Counted from the first letter of the stretch, positions 26,555 to 36,768 are shown. The stretch: DNA of 64,000 nt from Ferrimonas senticii DSM 18821 (GCF_000422665.1 NZ_AUGM01000007.1:62001-126000); one strand, 5' to 3'. Notes: generated from the letters alone by a model not told the origin. Translations and numbers: made by a program.

Positions 26555-27481
26555 CTAAATACTACCCAACGCCGGGATCCGGAACGCTTGGTTATCCATC
26601 TCGAGGATAATCTCGTTGGGCAGGATCTCTTTCACCGTCAGCCCGGCAGCGGCTTCATCGCCCTCTTGCAGCTCGCGGCCATTGGCCCGCAACCAGCGTT
26701 TTTCCGCTTGCGAGGCGTAGACGTGGGCGGTCACCTCCAGATCCGGCAAACGCTTTTGAAATGCCCAAGGCAGCTGACCGAGTTTGGGGATCTGCACCGG
26801 CGTTAATGGCTGCTCTGGCAACGGCGCCATCCCAGCTTGTTGCAGGGCATCCTCCAGCGCTTGTTGCAGTGCTGGAGTTAGCTCCGCAGTTGGCTGCTCA
26901 GCCTGATTAACATCCGCAGCCTCCACTGCCGCAATCTCTGGCTCGGGTTCGCCAATCACCACCGGCAACGACGGTTCCGCTGCCGGCTGCTCCACACCAC
27001 CAACATCCAACAGCGCTTGTTCAAACGCCGCCAACAACATCGGATCGGCGATTTCAGCTTGAACTGGCTCGGTCGGTAACAGTTGCACCGCCTCGATCAT
27101 CGGCTCTGGCGCGGCTGCCAAGGTAGCGGTCATCGACACCGGCGGCGCGGTTAACTCGGGAGCCGGTGTAGGCGCCGTTGGCACAACAATCTCGACCGGA
27201 TTGATCTCCACTGGCAGCGGCAGCGATACCCGCGCCGCAACCGTAATCGGCCCGGCAGAGGCGGCCACGGTCAGCGGCGCTGCTGGCGCATTAGTCGGCT
27301 GCGACTGATAAGCGATGGCCGCTCCAGCGGCCGCACCTAGGATAGCCAGCGCCACCGGCAACAATCGCGGCCACGGCAATGATCGTTGCGCTGGCTGTTG
27401 CGGCAACATCACCGCCAGCGCCGGATCGCTGTTGGCTTGACTGCTGCGCTGACGCTGCACCGCATCTAATAACATCGACAT
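26555..27481 (-). CDS. exeB: Type II secretion assembly protein ExeB/GspB
   Basis: A 308-residue inner-membrane protein that with ExeA inserts the secretin through peptidoglycan. It has a short cytoplasmic start (MSMLLDAVQRQRSSQ), one membrane helix (VALAILGAAAGAAIAYQ, ~43-59) and a long Ala/Pro/Glu-rich periplasmic linker (~60-215). The C-terminal GspB domain is PWAFQKRLPDLEVTAHVYAS to LEMDNQAFRIPALG (~232-306). The start abuts the exeA stop, so the genes are one unit. The remaining T2SS genes are not in this window. Confidence 0.85.
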   Translation of the reverse strand: MSMLLDAVQRQRSSQANSDPALAVMLPQQPAQRSLPWPRLLPVALAILGAAAGAAIAYQSQPTNAPAAPLTVAASAGPITVAARVSLPLPVEINPVEIVVPTAPTPAPELTAPPVSMTATLAAAPEPMIEAVQLLPTEPVQAEIADPMLLAAFEQALLDVGGVEQPAAEPSLPVVIGEPEPEIAAVEAADVNQAEQPTAELTPALQQALEDALQQAGMAPLPEQPLTPVQIPKLGQLPWAFQKRLPDLEVTAHVYASQAEKRWLRANGRELQEGDEAAAGLTVKEILPNEIILEMDNQAFRIPALGSI

Positions 27482-29047
27482 TTAGTTGGCCTCCGCGCTA
27501 ACTGTCAGGGTTGGGCCGTCAGTGCTGGTCAGTAGTTGCAATCGTTCTAGGGTTTGCCGTCCAGCCAGACCATCGGCAGCAAGCCCTTGCTGTTGCTGAA
27601 ACGCCATTAACGCCCGCTTGAGACCAACATCAAACGAGCTTAACAGCCGCGCATCACGACCTTGCAGCTGCGCCAGTCGGTTCTCTAACCACTGCATCTG
27701 CGCCAGCGAGGCACTGGGACTGATCAGCTTGGGCAAACTGCCTTGCGGTTGCCACAACAGGGTAAACCGGCCCTGGTAGTGCTGCACAAACCAGCTGTGC
27801 TCTAGCCACAACTGTTGCTCGCCCAACTGCACTAACCAACGATCCCCCTGCTTGCCCAGCAGCGCCAACGTATGCAGTTGACCGTAGTCATCGTCGACGC
27901 TGATCACCGCCGGACGATTTAGCTGCAGCAGCTGCTGCCAACTGCCGGAATCGCTTAGGCAAGCCAAACCGAACTGACCGGCGTAACGACAAGGTTCGGA
28001 AGCCGGCAGCGGTTGCTGCCATTGGTGAAACAGCACTTGCAACGATTGCAGCTCAGAGCTGGGGTAATCACCGAGATTCACCGTCTTTACCGCCGCGGCG
28101 GTATTGCTTGGCGTCGGCGCCAACGGCACGGCGCTTGGCTGCGCCGCCAGTTGTAGGGTCACGCCATAGCCGATGCCGGCCGATAACAGCAAGGCGCTGA
28201 CGCTGGCAGCGATGGTGCCCCACGGCTTACGCTTCACTGCCGGCAGATCCAACACCTCTGCGGCGGCTTGCTCGATATCTTTGCCATCCAACAGCGGCTT
28301 TTGCCGACCATAGCCGCCCATCAGCGCCCGCTCACAGATCAGGTTGATGATCCGCGGCACGCCGCCAGAACACTGATGCAGCGCTTTGATGGCGCAGGCC
28401 TTAAACAGCGGCTGCGCTCGCCCCGCCACGTGCAGGCGATGCGCTACGTAAGCCGCCACCTCATCGCGAGTCAGCGGCAACAGGTGATAACGGGCGGTAA
28501 TCCGCTGTGCCAACTGGCGCAGCTCCTGTCGCCGCAACAGCGCTTGCAACTCTGGCTGACCAATTAAGATCACCTGCAGTAATTTGCGGGTGTCGGTTTC
28601 CAGATTGGTCAGCAGTCGCAGTTGTTCCAACACCTCTGCCGCTAGATGCTGCGCCTCATCGATCACCAACAAGCTGCGGCGTCCACGCTGATGGTTGGCC
28701 AGCAAAAACTCAGCGATCAGATCGGTCAGTTGCTTTAGGGTTGGCTGCGCTGGCAGTGGGATCTTAAATTGGTCACACACCGTTGCCAGCAGCTCTAATT
28801 GAGTCAGCGCCGGATTTAAGATAAACGCCAAGTCAGCATCTTCCGGCAACTGATTAAACAGAGTGCGCGAGACCGTGGTTTTGCCGGTGCCAACTTCGCC
28901 GGTCAGCAGCACAAAACCGCCGTTCTCACCCAGACCGTAAGTCAGGTGCGCCAGCGCCTCGCGATGACGATCACTTAGGAACAAAAAGGCCGGATTAGGG
29001 GCGATGGAAAAAGGGCTTTCCGTTAGCCCGTAGAATCCTTTATACAT
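27482..29047 (-). CDS. exeA: Type II secretion ATPase ExeA/GspA
   Basis: A 521-residue bitopic ATPase. The AAA domain begins FYGLTESPFSIAPNPAFLF, with Walker A GEVGTGKTT (~51-59) and Walker B SLLVIDEAQ (~125-133). One membrane helix follows at about 277-297 (GTIAASVSALLLSAGIGYG). The periplasmic part ends in a peptidoglycan-binding type 1 domain (SSFDVGLKRALMAFQQQQ to LAGRQTLERLQL, ~465-505). ExeA-ExeB drives assembly of the secretin port. Divergent from cca with about 120 bp between. Confidence 0.92.
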   Translation of the reverse strand: MYKGFYGLTESPFSIAPNPAFLFLSDRHREALAHLTYGLGENGGFVLLTGEVGTGKTTVSRTLFNQLPEDADLAFILNPALTQLELLATVCDQFKIPLPAQPTLKQLTDLIAEFLLANHQRGRRSLLVIDEAQHLAAEVLEQLRLLTNLETDTRKLLQVILIGQPELQALLRRQELRQLAQRITARYHLLPLTRDEVAAYVAHRLHVAGRAQPLFKACAIKALHQCSGGVPRIINLICERALMGGYGRQKPLLDGKDIEQAAAEVLDLPAVKRKPWGTIAASVSALLLSAGIGYGVTLQLAAQPSAVPLAPTPSNTAAAVKTVNLGDYPSSELQSLQVLFHQWQQPLPASEPCRYAGQFGLACLSDSGSWQQLLQLNRPAVISVDDDYGQLHTLALLGKQGDRWLVQLGEQQLWLEHSWFVQHYQGRFTLLWQPQGSLPKLISPSASLAQMQWLENRLAQLQGRDARLLSSFDVGLKRALMAFQQQQGLAADGLAGRQTLERLQLLTSTDGPTLTVSAEAN

Positions 29048-29167
29048 CGATGGTCGTAGCTCGAATGGGGTCTGCCGCTAAGGTAAAGGCTGACGCCGGA
29101 TCAGTCAAAAGGCCAAGGCTGATATACTGCGCAAAAACCTACGCCATCAAGTAACGAGAACCAAAAC

Positions 29168-30394
29168 GTGAAGATCTATCTGGTCGGGGGCGCGGTACGC
29201 GACCAACTGCTCGGACTGCCAATCAAAGACCGCGACCATCTGGTGGTCGGCGCCAGTGTCGAACAGATGTTGGCTCAAGGCTACGCCCAAGTGGGCAAAA
29301 GCTTTCCGGTGTTTTTGCATCCGCAAACCAAAGCGGAGTACGCCCTCGCCCGCACCGAGCGCAAAGTCGGCCATGGCTACGGCGGTTTTGATTTTGACGC
29401 AGCGCCAACGGTAACGCTGGAACAGGATCTGCTTCGACGCGATCTCACCATCAACGCCATCGCCCAAGACGATGCCGGTATCCTGCACGATCCCTACGGT
29501 GGCCAAGCTGACCTGCAAGCCCGACTGCTGCGCCACGTATCGCCGGCCTTTGCCGAAGATCCCCTGCGGGTGCTGCGGGTCGCCCGCTTTGCCGCCCGCT
29601 TTGCCCATCTTGGCTTTAGCGTTGCCGAAGAGACCATGGCGCTGATGACCGAGCTTAGCCACAGCGGCGAACTTGAGCACCTCAGCGCCGAACGGGTCTG
29701 GCAAGAAACCGAACGCGCCCTTGGCGAGCGCGATCCGCAGGTCTACTTTGCGCTGCTGGCCCAGTGCGGTGCCCTTAAGGTATTGATGCCAGAACTGGCG
29801 GCACTGGATGGCGTCGAGCAACCGGCGCAGTGGCACGGCGGCTTAGACGCGTTTGAACACACCCTATTGGCGCTGCAACTGTCCGCCAAACAGTGCCAGC
29901 CTAATCCAGTGCGTTTTGCGATTCTGCTGCACGATCTGGGCAAAGGCTTAACCCCGCCAGCGCAGTGGCCGCGCCATATCGGCCATGAGCGCGCCGGCAT
30001 CAAACCGCTTAAGGCGTTGTGTGAACGGCTGCGAGTCAACAACGACTGGCGCGATCTGGCGCTGCAGGTCACCGAACAGCACTTAAACGTCCACCGCGCG
30101 CTGGAACTGCGGCCGGAAACGCTGTTGAAGCTGTTCGATAAAGTGGATGCCTGGCGCAAACCCGATCGTTTCGCACTGTTGCTGGAGGCTTGTCGCTTCG
30201 ATGTGCAGGGACGGCCTAACTGCGCCGATGAGCCCTACCCTGCCCAGCACTATCTGACCGACGCCTTGGCCTGCGCCAACGGGGTCGAGGTTAAACAAAT
30301 TGTTGCCGCCGGTTTTAAAGGGCCAGAGATCCGCAGCGAGCTGGCTAAGCAGCGACTGACGGCCCTGACCGCCTTCAAGCAAAACTATTTATAA
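29168..30394 (+). CDS. cca: Multifunctional CCA tRNA nucleotidyltransferase
   Basis: A 408-residue enzyme that builds and repairs the 3' CCA of tRNA. Residues 1-35 (KIYLVGGAVRDQLLGL, then the DRD metal pair) form the class II nucleotidyltransferase head; RRDLTINAIAQD and LRVLRVARFAARF follow. An HD domain (FAILLHDLGKGLTP, ~255-268) gives the phosphatase/phosphodiesterase activity typical of the gammaproteobacterial long form. The start codon is GTG. The length is close to that of E. coli Cca (412). Confidence 0.96.
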   Translation: MKIYLVGGAVRDQLLGLPIKDRDHLVVGASVEQMLAQGYAQVGKSFPVFLHPQTKAEYALARTERKVGHGYGGFDFDAAPTVTLEQDLLRRDLTINAIAQDDAGILHDPYGGQADLQARLLRHVSPAFAEDPLRVLRVARFAARFAHLGFSVAEETMALMTELSHSGELEHLSAERVWQETERALGERDPQVYFALLAQCGALKVLMPELAALDGVEQPAQWHGGLDAFEHTLLALQLSAKQCQPNPVRFAILLHDLGKGLTPPAQWPRHIGHERAGIKPLKALCERLRVNNDWRDLALQVTEQHLNVHRALELRPETLLKLFDKVDAWRKPDRFALLLEACRFDVQGRPNCADEPYPAQHYLTDALACANGVEVKQIVAAGFKGPEIRSELAKQRLTALTAFKQNYL

Positions 30395-30401
30395 ATGAAA
30401 A

Positions 30402-30433
30402 ACAAACGGGCGACCATCAGGCCGCCCGTTGTT
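30402..30433. terminator. Terminator between cca and uppP
   Basis: Stem AACGGGCG...CGCCCGTT. On the minus strand it is followed by a T-rich tract (GTTTGTTTTTC), so it mainly serves the folB-folK-uppP transcript. Confidence 0.8.
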
Positions 30434-30452
30434 CAATTCAATGGCTTCAGCT

Positions 30453-31247
30453 TCAGACGAAGAACGCGAACAGCACCGCGCCCAGCGCTAAGCGATAGAT
30501 CACAAACGGCAGCATCCCCATCCGGCTAATCGCAGCCAAGAACAACTTGATGCAGACAAAGGCGGACACAAAAGCCAGTACCGTGCCGACTGCCATCGCC
30601 AGCCAATCAACGCTGGCGGCTTCAGTAACTAATTCCACGGTTTTAAGGCCACCGGCAGCGACAATAATCGGCACCGACAGCAGGAACGAGAACCGCGCGG
30701 CACTGTCACGGGTAAGCCCCAGCAGCAATGCCATGGTGATGGTAATGCCAGAACGCGAGGTGCCGGGGATCAGCGCCAGCGCCTGAGCGATACCGATCAG
30801 CAGCGCCATCTTCCAAGTGATATCGACCAAGCCTTTGCGCTCGCTGGCGCTGGCATCGGCGTACCACAGCGCCAAGCCAAACAGGATGGTGGTGGTGGCG
30901 ATAACCGCCGTCGAGCGCAGCTCGGTGGAGATCAGATCGTTAAACAGCAGACCGGCAATCACCGCCGGTACCGTACCCAGAGCGATAAACCATGCGGTAC
31001 GACTGTCGTCGTTGTGTTTACCGCTAAAAGAACCGATCCAAGCTAATGCCATGCGGCCAATGTCTTGTCGAAAATAGAGCACCACCGCCGCTAAGGTGCC
31101 GACGTGAGTAGCCACATCAAAAGCGGTGCCCTGATCCGGCCAACCAAACATCTGCGCCGGCAAAATCAGGTGAGCCGAACTGGAGATCGGCAAAAATTCC
31201 GTGAAGCCCTGCAGCAGTGCCAGCACGATGGTCTGGATCAGATCCAC
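30453..31247 (-). CDS. uppP: Undecaprenyl-diphosphate phosphatase
   Basis: A 264-residue inner-membrane phosphatase that recycles undecaprenyl pyrophosphate for cell-wall synthesis (BacA). It has about eight helices, with the two BacA motifs QGFTEFLPISSSAHLIL (~14-30) and ALIPGTSRSGITITMALLLG (~157-176). The start is GTG with AAGGA about nine bases upstream. It follows folK by 12 bp and ends the folB-folK-uppP operon. Confidence 0.96.
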   Translation of the reverse strand: MDLIQTIVLALLQGFTEFLPISSSAHLILPAQMFGWPDQGTAFDVATHVGTLAAVVLYFRQDIGRMALAWIGSFSGKHNDDSRTAWFIALGTVPAVIAGLLFNDLISTELRSTAVIATTTILFGLALWYADASASERKGLVDITWKMALLIGIAQALALIPGTSRSGITITMALLLGLTRDSAARFSFLLSVPIIVAAGGLKTVELVTEAASVDWLAMAVGTVLAFVSAFVCIKLFLAAISRMGMLPFVIYRLALGAVLFAFFV

Positions 31248-31259
31248 GATGGTTATTCC

Positions 31260-31769
31260 TTATTGCGATTTATCTGAAGGGGCGGCCCAATCAAACTCAA
31301 TTGGCCACAGTTTTTGCGATTGCTGGGGAAACGCCTGCCACAACTGCGCCAGCGATTGGCTGCAGTTCGGCAGCACGCCGTCAGGCCACAACTGTTGTAA
31401 CGGCAGCAGCACAAAGGCGTTATCAAAAATTTCGGGTCTCGGCAGTTCTACCGGCTCGTTGGTGGCCAGGTTGCCATACAGCAGCAGATCGATATCTAAG
31501 GTGCGCGGGGCAAACTTCTTGGCACCCAACACTCGGCCATGACGTTGCTCAATCTGCTTAAATAGCGCCACCAATTGGGCAATCGACAGCTCAGTATCGG
31601 CTTGAGCGACGAGGTTTAAAAAATTATCGCCTTCAAAACCAACCGCTTCGCTCTCATACACAGTAGAGATCAGCACATGGTCGAGTGCATCCGCCAAGTC
31701 ATTGAGGCCATTACGGATGTGAGCCTCGGCATCGATATTGGAACCTAAACTGATGAAGATCCGAGTCAT
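31260..31769 (-). CDS. folK: 2-amino-4-hydroxy-6-hydroxymethyldihydropteridine diphosphokinase
   Basis: A 169-residue folate-pathway enzyme that pyrophosphorylates the pterin. It starts MTRIFISLGSNIDAEAHIRN, with STVYESEAVGFEGDNFLNLV (~38-57) and RTLDIDLLLYG (~91-101, magnesium-binding aspartates). The ATG overlaps the folB stop (ATGA), indicating translational coupling. A longer frame up to 31850 lies inside folB and is rejected. Confidence 0.95.
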   Translation of the reverse strand: MTRIFISLGSNIDAEAHIRNGLNDLADALDHVLISTVYESEAVGFEGDNFLNLVAQADTELSIAQLVALFKQIEQRHGRVLGAKKFAPRTLDIDLLLYGNLATNEPVELPRPEIFDNAFVLLPLQQLWPDGVLPNCSQSLAQLWQAFPQQSQKLWPIEFDWAAPSDKSQ

Positions 31770-32122
31770 ACTTGGCTCCGACGAATTTCCACCCCAACCG
31801 TGGCAGCATTGGCCACCGCACCGGGTTTGTTGACTCGCACCTGCACCCACGGCGCGTTAAATTGCGTCAGAATCAATGCCGCCGTTTTTTCCGCTACGGT
31901 TTCCACCAGTTCGTGCGGGGTGTCTTGCACCAGTGCCGTTACCGCTTTAGAAACGGTGTCGTAGCAGAGCGCGTATTGGTAATCATCGCTGGCCGCCGCT
32001 GGACGGTTGTCCCAACCGATGGTCAAGTCAATCAGCAGCTTCTGTCGGATCTGCTTTTCCCAATCAAACACACCAATTACGGCGTGGCACTCCAACCCTT
32101 GGATAAAAACGCTGTCACTCAT
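31766..32122 (-). CDS. folB: Dihydroneopterin aldolase
   Basis: A 118-residue enzyme that splits 7,8-dihydroneopterin for folate synthesis. It has the conserved blocks LECHAVIGVFDWEKQIRQ (~10-27), CYDTVSKAV (~52) and ELVETVAEKTAALIL (~70-84, catalytic Glu). Lys in RVNKPGAVANA (~99) is the catalytic lysine. The start at 32122 gives the usual family length; an upstream ATG at 32155 would add 11 unmatched residues. First gene of folB-folK-uppP, divergent from plsY. Confidence 0.94.
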   Translation of the reverse strand: MSDSVFIQGLECHAVIGVFDWEKQIRQKLLIDLTIGWDNRPAAASDDYQYALCYDTVSKAVTALVQDTPHELVETVAEKTAALILTQFNAPWVQVRVNKPGAVANAATVGVEIRRSQV

Positions 32123-32304
32123 CTGCTCTTCGCCATTGGCATCCCACCAACTCAATCGATTACCGAATCAACGCTGTCGCGCACTAGAAAGACCAGTAAT
32201 TTTATGCGGTTGGTATAAGATACTGTCATTCATTAGATTGCCGTCTGCTGACAACAACCGTTGTGGGCGTTGGATAATAGCCCAAACACTGCTTAGGAAA
32301 AACA

Positions 32305-32934
32305 TTGGACAGCACCCTTCTGCTTGGCCTTGCCACCGTCATCGCCGGATACCTACTGGGATCGATCTCCAGTGCGGTGCTGATCTGTCAGCTGTTCCGG
32401 CTGCCAGATCCGCGCTTGCATGGTTCGGGCAATCCCGGTGCCACCAACGTGCTGCGCCTTGGTGGCAAACTGCCGGCCCTGCTGGTGCTAATCAGTGACA
32501 TTTTGAAAGGCACCATTCCAGTATGGGGCGGTTATTTTCTGGGATTGTCGCCATGGGTGTTGGCGTTGGTTGGGGTGGCGGCAACGTTGGGACACATCTA
32601 TCCGCTCTATTTCAAAATGCAGGGCGGCAAAGGGGTGGCGACCGCCTTGGGAGCGATTGCACCGATTGGCTGGCAGGTACTGCTGATGCTTGGGGCGACT
32701 TGGTTGGCGGTCGCCGCCATCAGTCGTTATTCGTCACTGGCGTCGATTGTCGCCTGCAGCTTAACCCCACTGTACGTCTACCTAGTGCGGCCAGAACACC
32801 CGGAATATATCGCCCCAGTGTCACTACTGATTGCGCTGATCCTGTGGCGCCATCGCGCCAACATGGTACGCCTTTATCAAGGCACCGAGCCGAAACTCGG
32901 TGCCAAGCGTAACGCCGGTCCAGAAACCGATTAA
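32305..32934 (+). CDS. plsY: Acyl-phosphate glycerol-3-phosphate acyltransferase
   Basis: A 209-residue inner-membrane enzyme that makes lysophosphatidic acid from acyl phosphate. Family motifs are [35 protein letters not shown] (~42-57) and [13 protein letters not shown] (~103-115), with five membrane helices. The start codon is TTG with TAGGAAA upstream. Its 3' end overlaps convergent tsaD by 4 bp. Confidence 0.95.
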   Translation: MDSTLLLGLATVIAGYLLGSISSAVLICQLFRLPDPRLHGSGNPGATNVLRLGGKLPALLVLISDILKGTIPVWGGYFLGLSPWVLALVGVAATLGHIYPLYFKMQGGKGVATALGAIAPIGWQVLLMLGATWLAVAAISRYSSLASIVACSLTPLYVYLVRPEHPEYIAPVSLLIALILWRHRANMVRLYQGTEPKLGAKRNAGPETD

Positions 32935-33947
32935 TTGGCGCCCGGAACGGTTAATTGCGACAGTGGCCAGCGCGGGGTGGTTGTTACTGCTAACGACGCA
33001 TTTTCACCGGCCAACAACCGCTGCATCCCAGCAAAAGCGATCATCGCGCCGTTGTCGGTACAAAACTCTGGCCGTGGGTAGAACACCTCACCTTTGCGCT
33101 TCACCATCAACGCTGCCAGTTCCGCCCGCAAATGACGGTTGGCGCTCACCCCACCGGCCACCACCAGTCGGTTAATGCCGGTTTGATCCATTGCTCGGCG
33201 GCACTTGATCGCTAAGGTATCCACCACCGCGTCCTCAAAGGCACGAGCAATGTCCGCCAGTGCTTCGGTGCCTTCGGCGGCGATGGTATTGGCGGCGAAG
33301 GTTTTCAAGCCCGAGAAGCTGAAGTCCAAGCCGGGACGGTCGCACATCGGCCGTGGGAACTTGTATTTGCCAACCTCGCCTTGCTCAGCCAGTTTCGACA
33401 GCAATGGGCCACCCGGGTAATCCAGCCCCATCAGCTTCGCGGTCTTATCGAACGCTTCGCCAGCGGCATCATCAATCGACTCGCCCAACAGCTGGTATTG
33501 ACCAATGCCATCCACCTGCACCAGTTGGGTATGACCGCCGGACACTAGCAGCGCAATAAATGGGAATTGCGGCGGATTGTCTTCCAGCATCGGCGCCAGC
33601 AAATGCCCTTCCATATGGTTAACTGCAATGGCGGGTTTGCCCCACGCAAAGGCCAAGGCACGGCCAGCGCAGGCCCCGACCAACAACGCCCCGACCAAAC
33701 CCGGGCCGGCGGTGTAGGCTACGCCGTCGATGTCGTCTTTGGTCAGTCCAGCGTCGGCCAGCGCTTGCTGCACCAGCGGCACAATCTTGCGCACGTGATC
33801 CCGCGACGCCAACTCTGGAACCACGCCGCCATAATCGGCGTGCAGTTTTACTTGGCTATATAAAGTGTGTGACAGCAGGCCATTGGCATCGTCATAGATG
33901 GCAATGCCGGTCTCATCACAGGAGGTCTCAATGCCTAAAATACGCAT
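32931..33947 (-). CDS. tsaD: tRNA t6A37 threonylcarbamoyltransferase TsaD
   Basis: A 338-residue universal tRNA-modifying protein of the TsaBCDE system. It starts [20 protein letters not shown] and has the metal-binding HMEGH (~111-115), [28 protein letters not shown] and [15 protein letters not shown] motifs of the ASKHA fold. It is divergent from rpsU, as in E. coli. Confidence 0.97.
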   Translation of the reverse strand: MRILGIETSCDETGIAIYDDANGLLSHTLYSQVKLHADYGGVVPELASRDHVRKIVPLVQQALADAGLTKDDIDGVAYTAGPGLVGALLVGACAGRALAFAWGKPAIAVNHMEGHLLAPMLEDNPPQFPFIALLVSGGHTQLVQVDGIGQYQLLGESIDDAAGEAFDKTAKLMGLDYPGGPLLSKLAEQGEVGKYKFPRPMCDRPGLDFSFSGLKTFAANTIAAEGTEALADIARAFEDAVVDTLAIKCRRAMDQTGINRLVVAGGVSANRHLRAELAALMVKRKGEVFYPRPEFCTDNGAMIAFAGMQRLLAGENASLAVTTTPRWPLSQLTVPGAN

Positions 33948-34020
33948 ACTTGTGGTCTCTATCGCGGGAAAAAGTGGCGCAATTTTAACGGGGTCATCGG
34001 AACCTCGCCAGTGCTTGTGA

Positions 34021-34350
<330 letters not shown>

Positions 34351-34353
34351 GCC

Positions 34354-34797
34354 ATGACTTTAGTCGAGCAACTGAAAGACGCCATGAAGGACGCCATGCG
34401 AGCCAAAGATAAGGTTCGCTTGGGCACCATTCGTATGGCTCTGGCTGCGGTTAAGCAGGTAGAAATCGACACTCAGGTTGAACTTGATAACGACGGCGTG
34501 ATCAAACTGCTGACCAAACTGGTTAAGCAGCGTCGCGACGCCATCAAGCAATATGAGGAAGCCGGTCGCCAAGACTTGGCTGATGCCGAAGCTGCTGAGG
34601 TAGTTGTACTGCAGGATTTCCTGCCACAACAACTGTCCGAAGCCGAGCTAGAAGCGTTGATCAGCAAAGCTGTTGCTGACAGCGGTGTTAGCTCGATGAA
34701 AGATATGGGCAAAGTGATGGGCCTGCTGCAAAGCCAGGTTCAAGGTCGTGCCGATATGGCGGTTGTCAGCAAGTTGCTGAAAGCCCAACTGTCCTAA
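34354..34797 (+). CDS. yqeY: GatB/YqeY domain-containing protein
   Basis: A 147-residue protein that starts 4 bp after rpsU. It has the YqeY features LKDAMKDAMRAKDKVRLGTI (~6-25), LVKQRRDAIKQYEEAGRQDL (~51-70) and FLPQQLSEAEL...MKDMGKVMGLL (~90-130). The domain resembles the tRNA-binding tail of GatB; a tRNA-related role is inferred. E. coli lacks this gene in the operon, but related marine gammaproteobacteria have it. Confidence 0.93.
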   Translation: MTLVEQLKDAMKDAMRAKDKVRLGTIRMALAAVKQVEIDTQVELDNDGVIKLLTKLVKQRRDAIKQYEEAGRQDLADAEAAEVVVLQDFLPQQLSEAELEALISKAVADSGVSSMKDMGKVMGLLQSQVQGRADMAVVSKLLKAQLS

Positions 34798-34819
34798 TCG
34801 AACACAACCGTTCACTGCA

Positions 34820-34855
34820 ACAAGCCGTGCCACAAGCACGGCTTGTTTGTTTTTC
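34820..34855 (+). terminator. Internal terminator between yqeY and dnaG
   Basis: Stem CAAGCCGTGC...GCACGGCTTG with a four- to five-base loop and a T-rich tail. E. coli has a comparable partial terminator between rpsU and dnaG that lowers primase output; the same role is inferred here. Confidence 0.85.
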
Positions 34856-34947
34856 AGCAGCGCCATTAGCTAACGCCATAAGCATTGCTAAAGTGCTTAT
34901 CGCCTTAGATAATTTTCCTAGTTATCGCGGTTTTTTCAGAGGGCATC

Positions 34948-36768
34948 GTGGCAGGTCGTATTACACGAGAATTTATTGATCAGTTGTTGGCTCGGGTCGA
35001 CATCGTTGAGCTGATTGATGGCCGCGTCAAACTGAAAAAAGCGGGCCGCAACTACCACGCCTGTTGCCCATTCCATAACGAGAAAACGCCCTCGTTCACG
35101 GTCGCTCAAGACAAGCAGTTCTATCACTGTTTTGGCTGTGGCGCCCACGGCAACGCCATCGACTTTGTGATGGAATACGACCGCCTCGAATTTCCCGATG
35201 CGGTCGAAGAACTCGCCAGCCAAGCCGGCTTAGAGGTGCAACGGGAGCAGTCCACTTACCAAAGCGGTGATACCCCCCGCAGCGCGCCGCCGGTTAACAG
35301 CGCTAAGTTCAATGACCATTACCAATTAATGGAGTGGGCGGCCGAATTCTTCCAGCGTTCGTTGGCACAGCACCCTGAGCGCCAGCGGGTGCAAGACTAC
35401 ATTGCCGGTCGCGGCTTAGACCAAGCCACGGTCACCAAGTTTGGCATCGGTTTTGCCCCGCCGGGCTGGGATAACCTGCTAAGCCAGCAGCGTGGCAACC
35501 AACGCAACCAGCAACTGCTAAGCGAATGCGGCATGGCGATCGACAAAGACGGCGGCGGCCGTTACGACCGCTTTCGTGACCGCCTAATGTTCCCTATCCG
35601 CGATCGCCGTGGTCGGGTTATCGGCTTCGGTGGTCGGGTGATGGGCGATGATACGCCCAAGTATCTGAACTCACCGGAAACGCCAATCTTCCATAAAGGC
35701 CATGAGTTGTATGGCCTGTATGAGGTACGCCAAGCTGCCCGCAATCCGGAGCGGGTGCTGGTGGTCGAAGGCTATATGGACGTAGTGGCGCTGGCGCAAC
35801 ACGGCATCGACTATGCGGTCGCGTCACTTGGCACCGCCACCACCGCGGATCATATCCAAGCCCTGATCCGCACCGCCCAAAGCGAAGTGGTCTGCTGCTA
35901 CGATGGCGATCGCGCTGGCCGTGAAGCCGCATGGCGAGCATTGGAAACCGCCTTACCACTGCTGCGCAGCCAAACTGCGCTAAAGTTTATGTTCCTGCCC
36001 GACGGGGAAGATCCCGATACGCTGGTTCGCCACGAGGGCAAAACCGCCTTTGAAGCGCGCATCGGCGAGGCGATGAGCCTATCCGATTACCTGTTTGGGC
36101 GGATGGCGCAGCAAACCAACCTCAGTAACGATGAGGGCAAAGCCAACATGGCTCGGCAGGTGACTGAACTCATCAGCCGCGTGAACGACGACAATCTGCG
36201 GCAGGTGTTTAGCCAACGACTGGCGCGCGAGCTATCTTGGGACGAACATAAACTGAGCCGATTCTTGCAACAGACCAGCAAGCCGGCACAACATAATTTG
36301 CACAAAGCCGCGCAAGGACGGGGTACACCACTGCGTCATGCGATTGCGCTGCTGCTGCATCAACCGCAGTTAGGTCACCACCTAAAACCGCAGACTTCGC
36401 TCACCCAGTTAAATCTGCAAGGGGTTGCTCTGCTGCGAGAGATGCTCGAGGTTTGCCGCCCCCAACCGCTGACCACAGCCCAGTTGTTGGAACGGTTTCG
36501 CGAACGCCCGGAAGGGCCGCTGTTACGTAAGTTAATGGGCTGGAAATTTACCGTTGAGGAAAACCTCACACAAGAATTCGCTGATTGTCTTAGCTGGCTA
36601 AACCAGCGCTTTTTCGAGCAATGCTCCGAGACACTGAATCAAAAAGCCCGCAGCGGTAACATCACCGCTGATGAGATCCGGCAACTGCAGTGGCTCAATC
36701 AAAACCTGGCGTCGCTAAAACAATCAGCTAAGGCCGGAGGCAGTAGTGCCGATACTGTCAGTAAATAG
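34948..36768 (+). CDS. dnaG: DNA primase
   Basis: A 606-residue primase that makes RNA primers for replication. The N-terminal zinc finger is CPFHNEKTPSF...YHCFGCGAHGN (~40-64). The RNA-polymerase core has the TOPRIM motifs VVEGYMDVVAL (~270) and CYDGDRAGREAAWRAL (~311-326). The C-terminal helicase-binding domain occupies about 440-606. The start is GTG, with CAGAGGG upstream. Confidence 0.97.
   Translation: MAGRITREFIDQLLARVDIVELIDGRVKLKKAGRNYHACCPFHNEKTPSFTVAQDKQFYHCFGCGAHGNAIDFVMEYDRLEFPDAVEELASQAGLEVQREQSTYQSGDTPRSAPPVNSAKFNDHYQLMEWAAEFFQRSLAQHPERQRVQDYIAGRGLDQATVTKFGIGFAPPGWDNLLSQQRGNQRNQQLLSECGMAIDKDGGGRYDRFRDRLMFPIRDRRGRVIGFGGRVMGDDTPKYLNSPETPIFHKGHELYGLYEVRQAARNPERVLVVEGYMDVVALAQHGIDYAVASLGTATTADHIQALIRTAQSEVVCCYDGDRAGREAAWRALETALPLLRSQTALKFMFLPDGEDPDTLVRHEGKTAFEARIGEAMSLSDYLFGRMAQQTNLSNDEGKANMARQVTELISRVNDDNLRQVFSQRLARELSWDEHKLSRFLQQTSKPAQHNLHKAAQGRGTPLRHAIALLLHQPQLGHHLKPQTSLTQLNLQGVALLREMLEVCRPQPLTTAQLLERFRERPEGPLLRKLMGWKFTVEENLTQEFADCLSWLNQRFFEQCSETLNQKARSGNITADEIRQLQWLNQNLASLKQSAKAGGSSADTVSK

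Noticed and set aside
29147-29836. 229-residue open frame antisense to cca
   Set aside because: Runs through the cca active site and the cca start; no independent signals.
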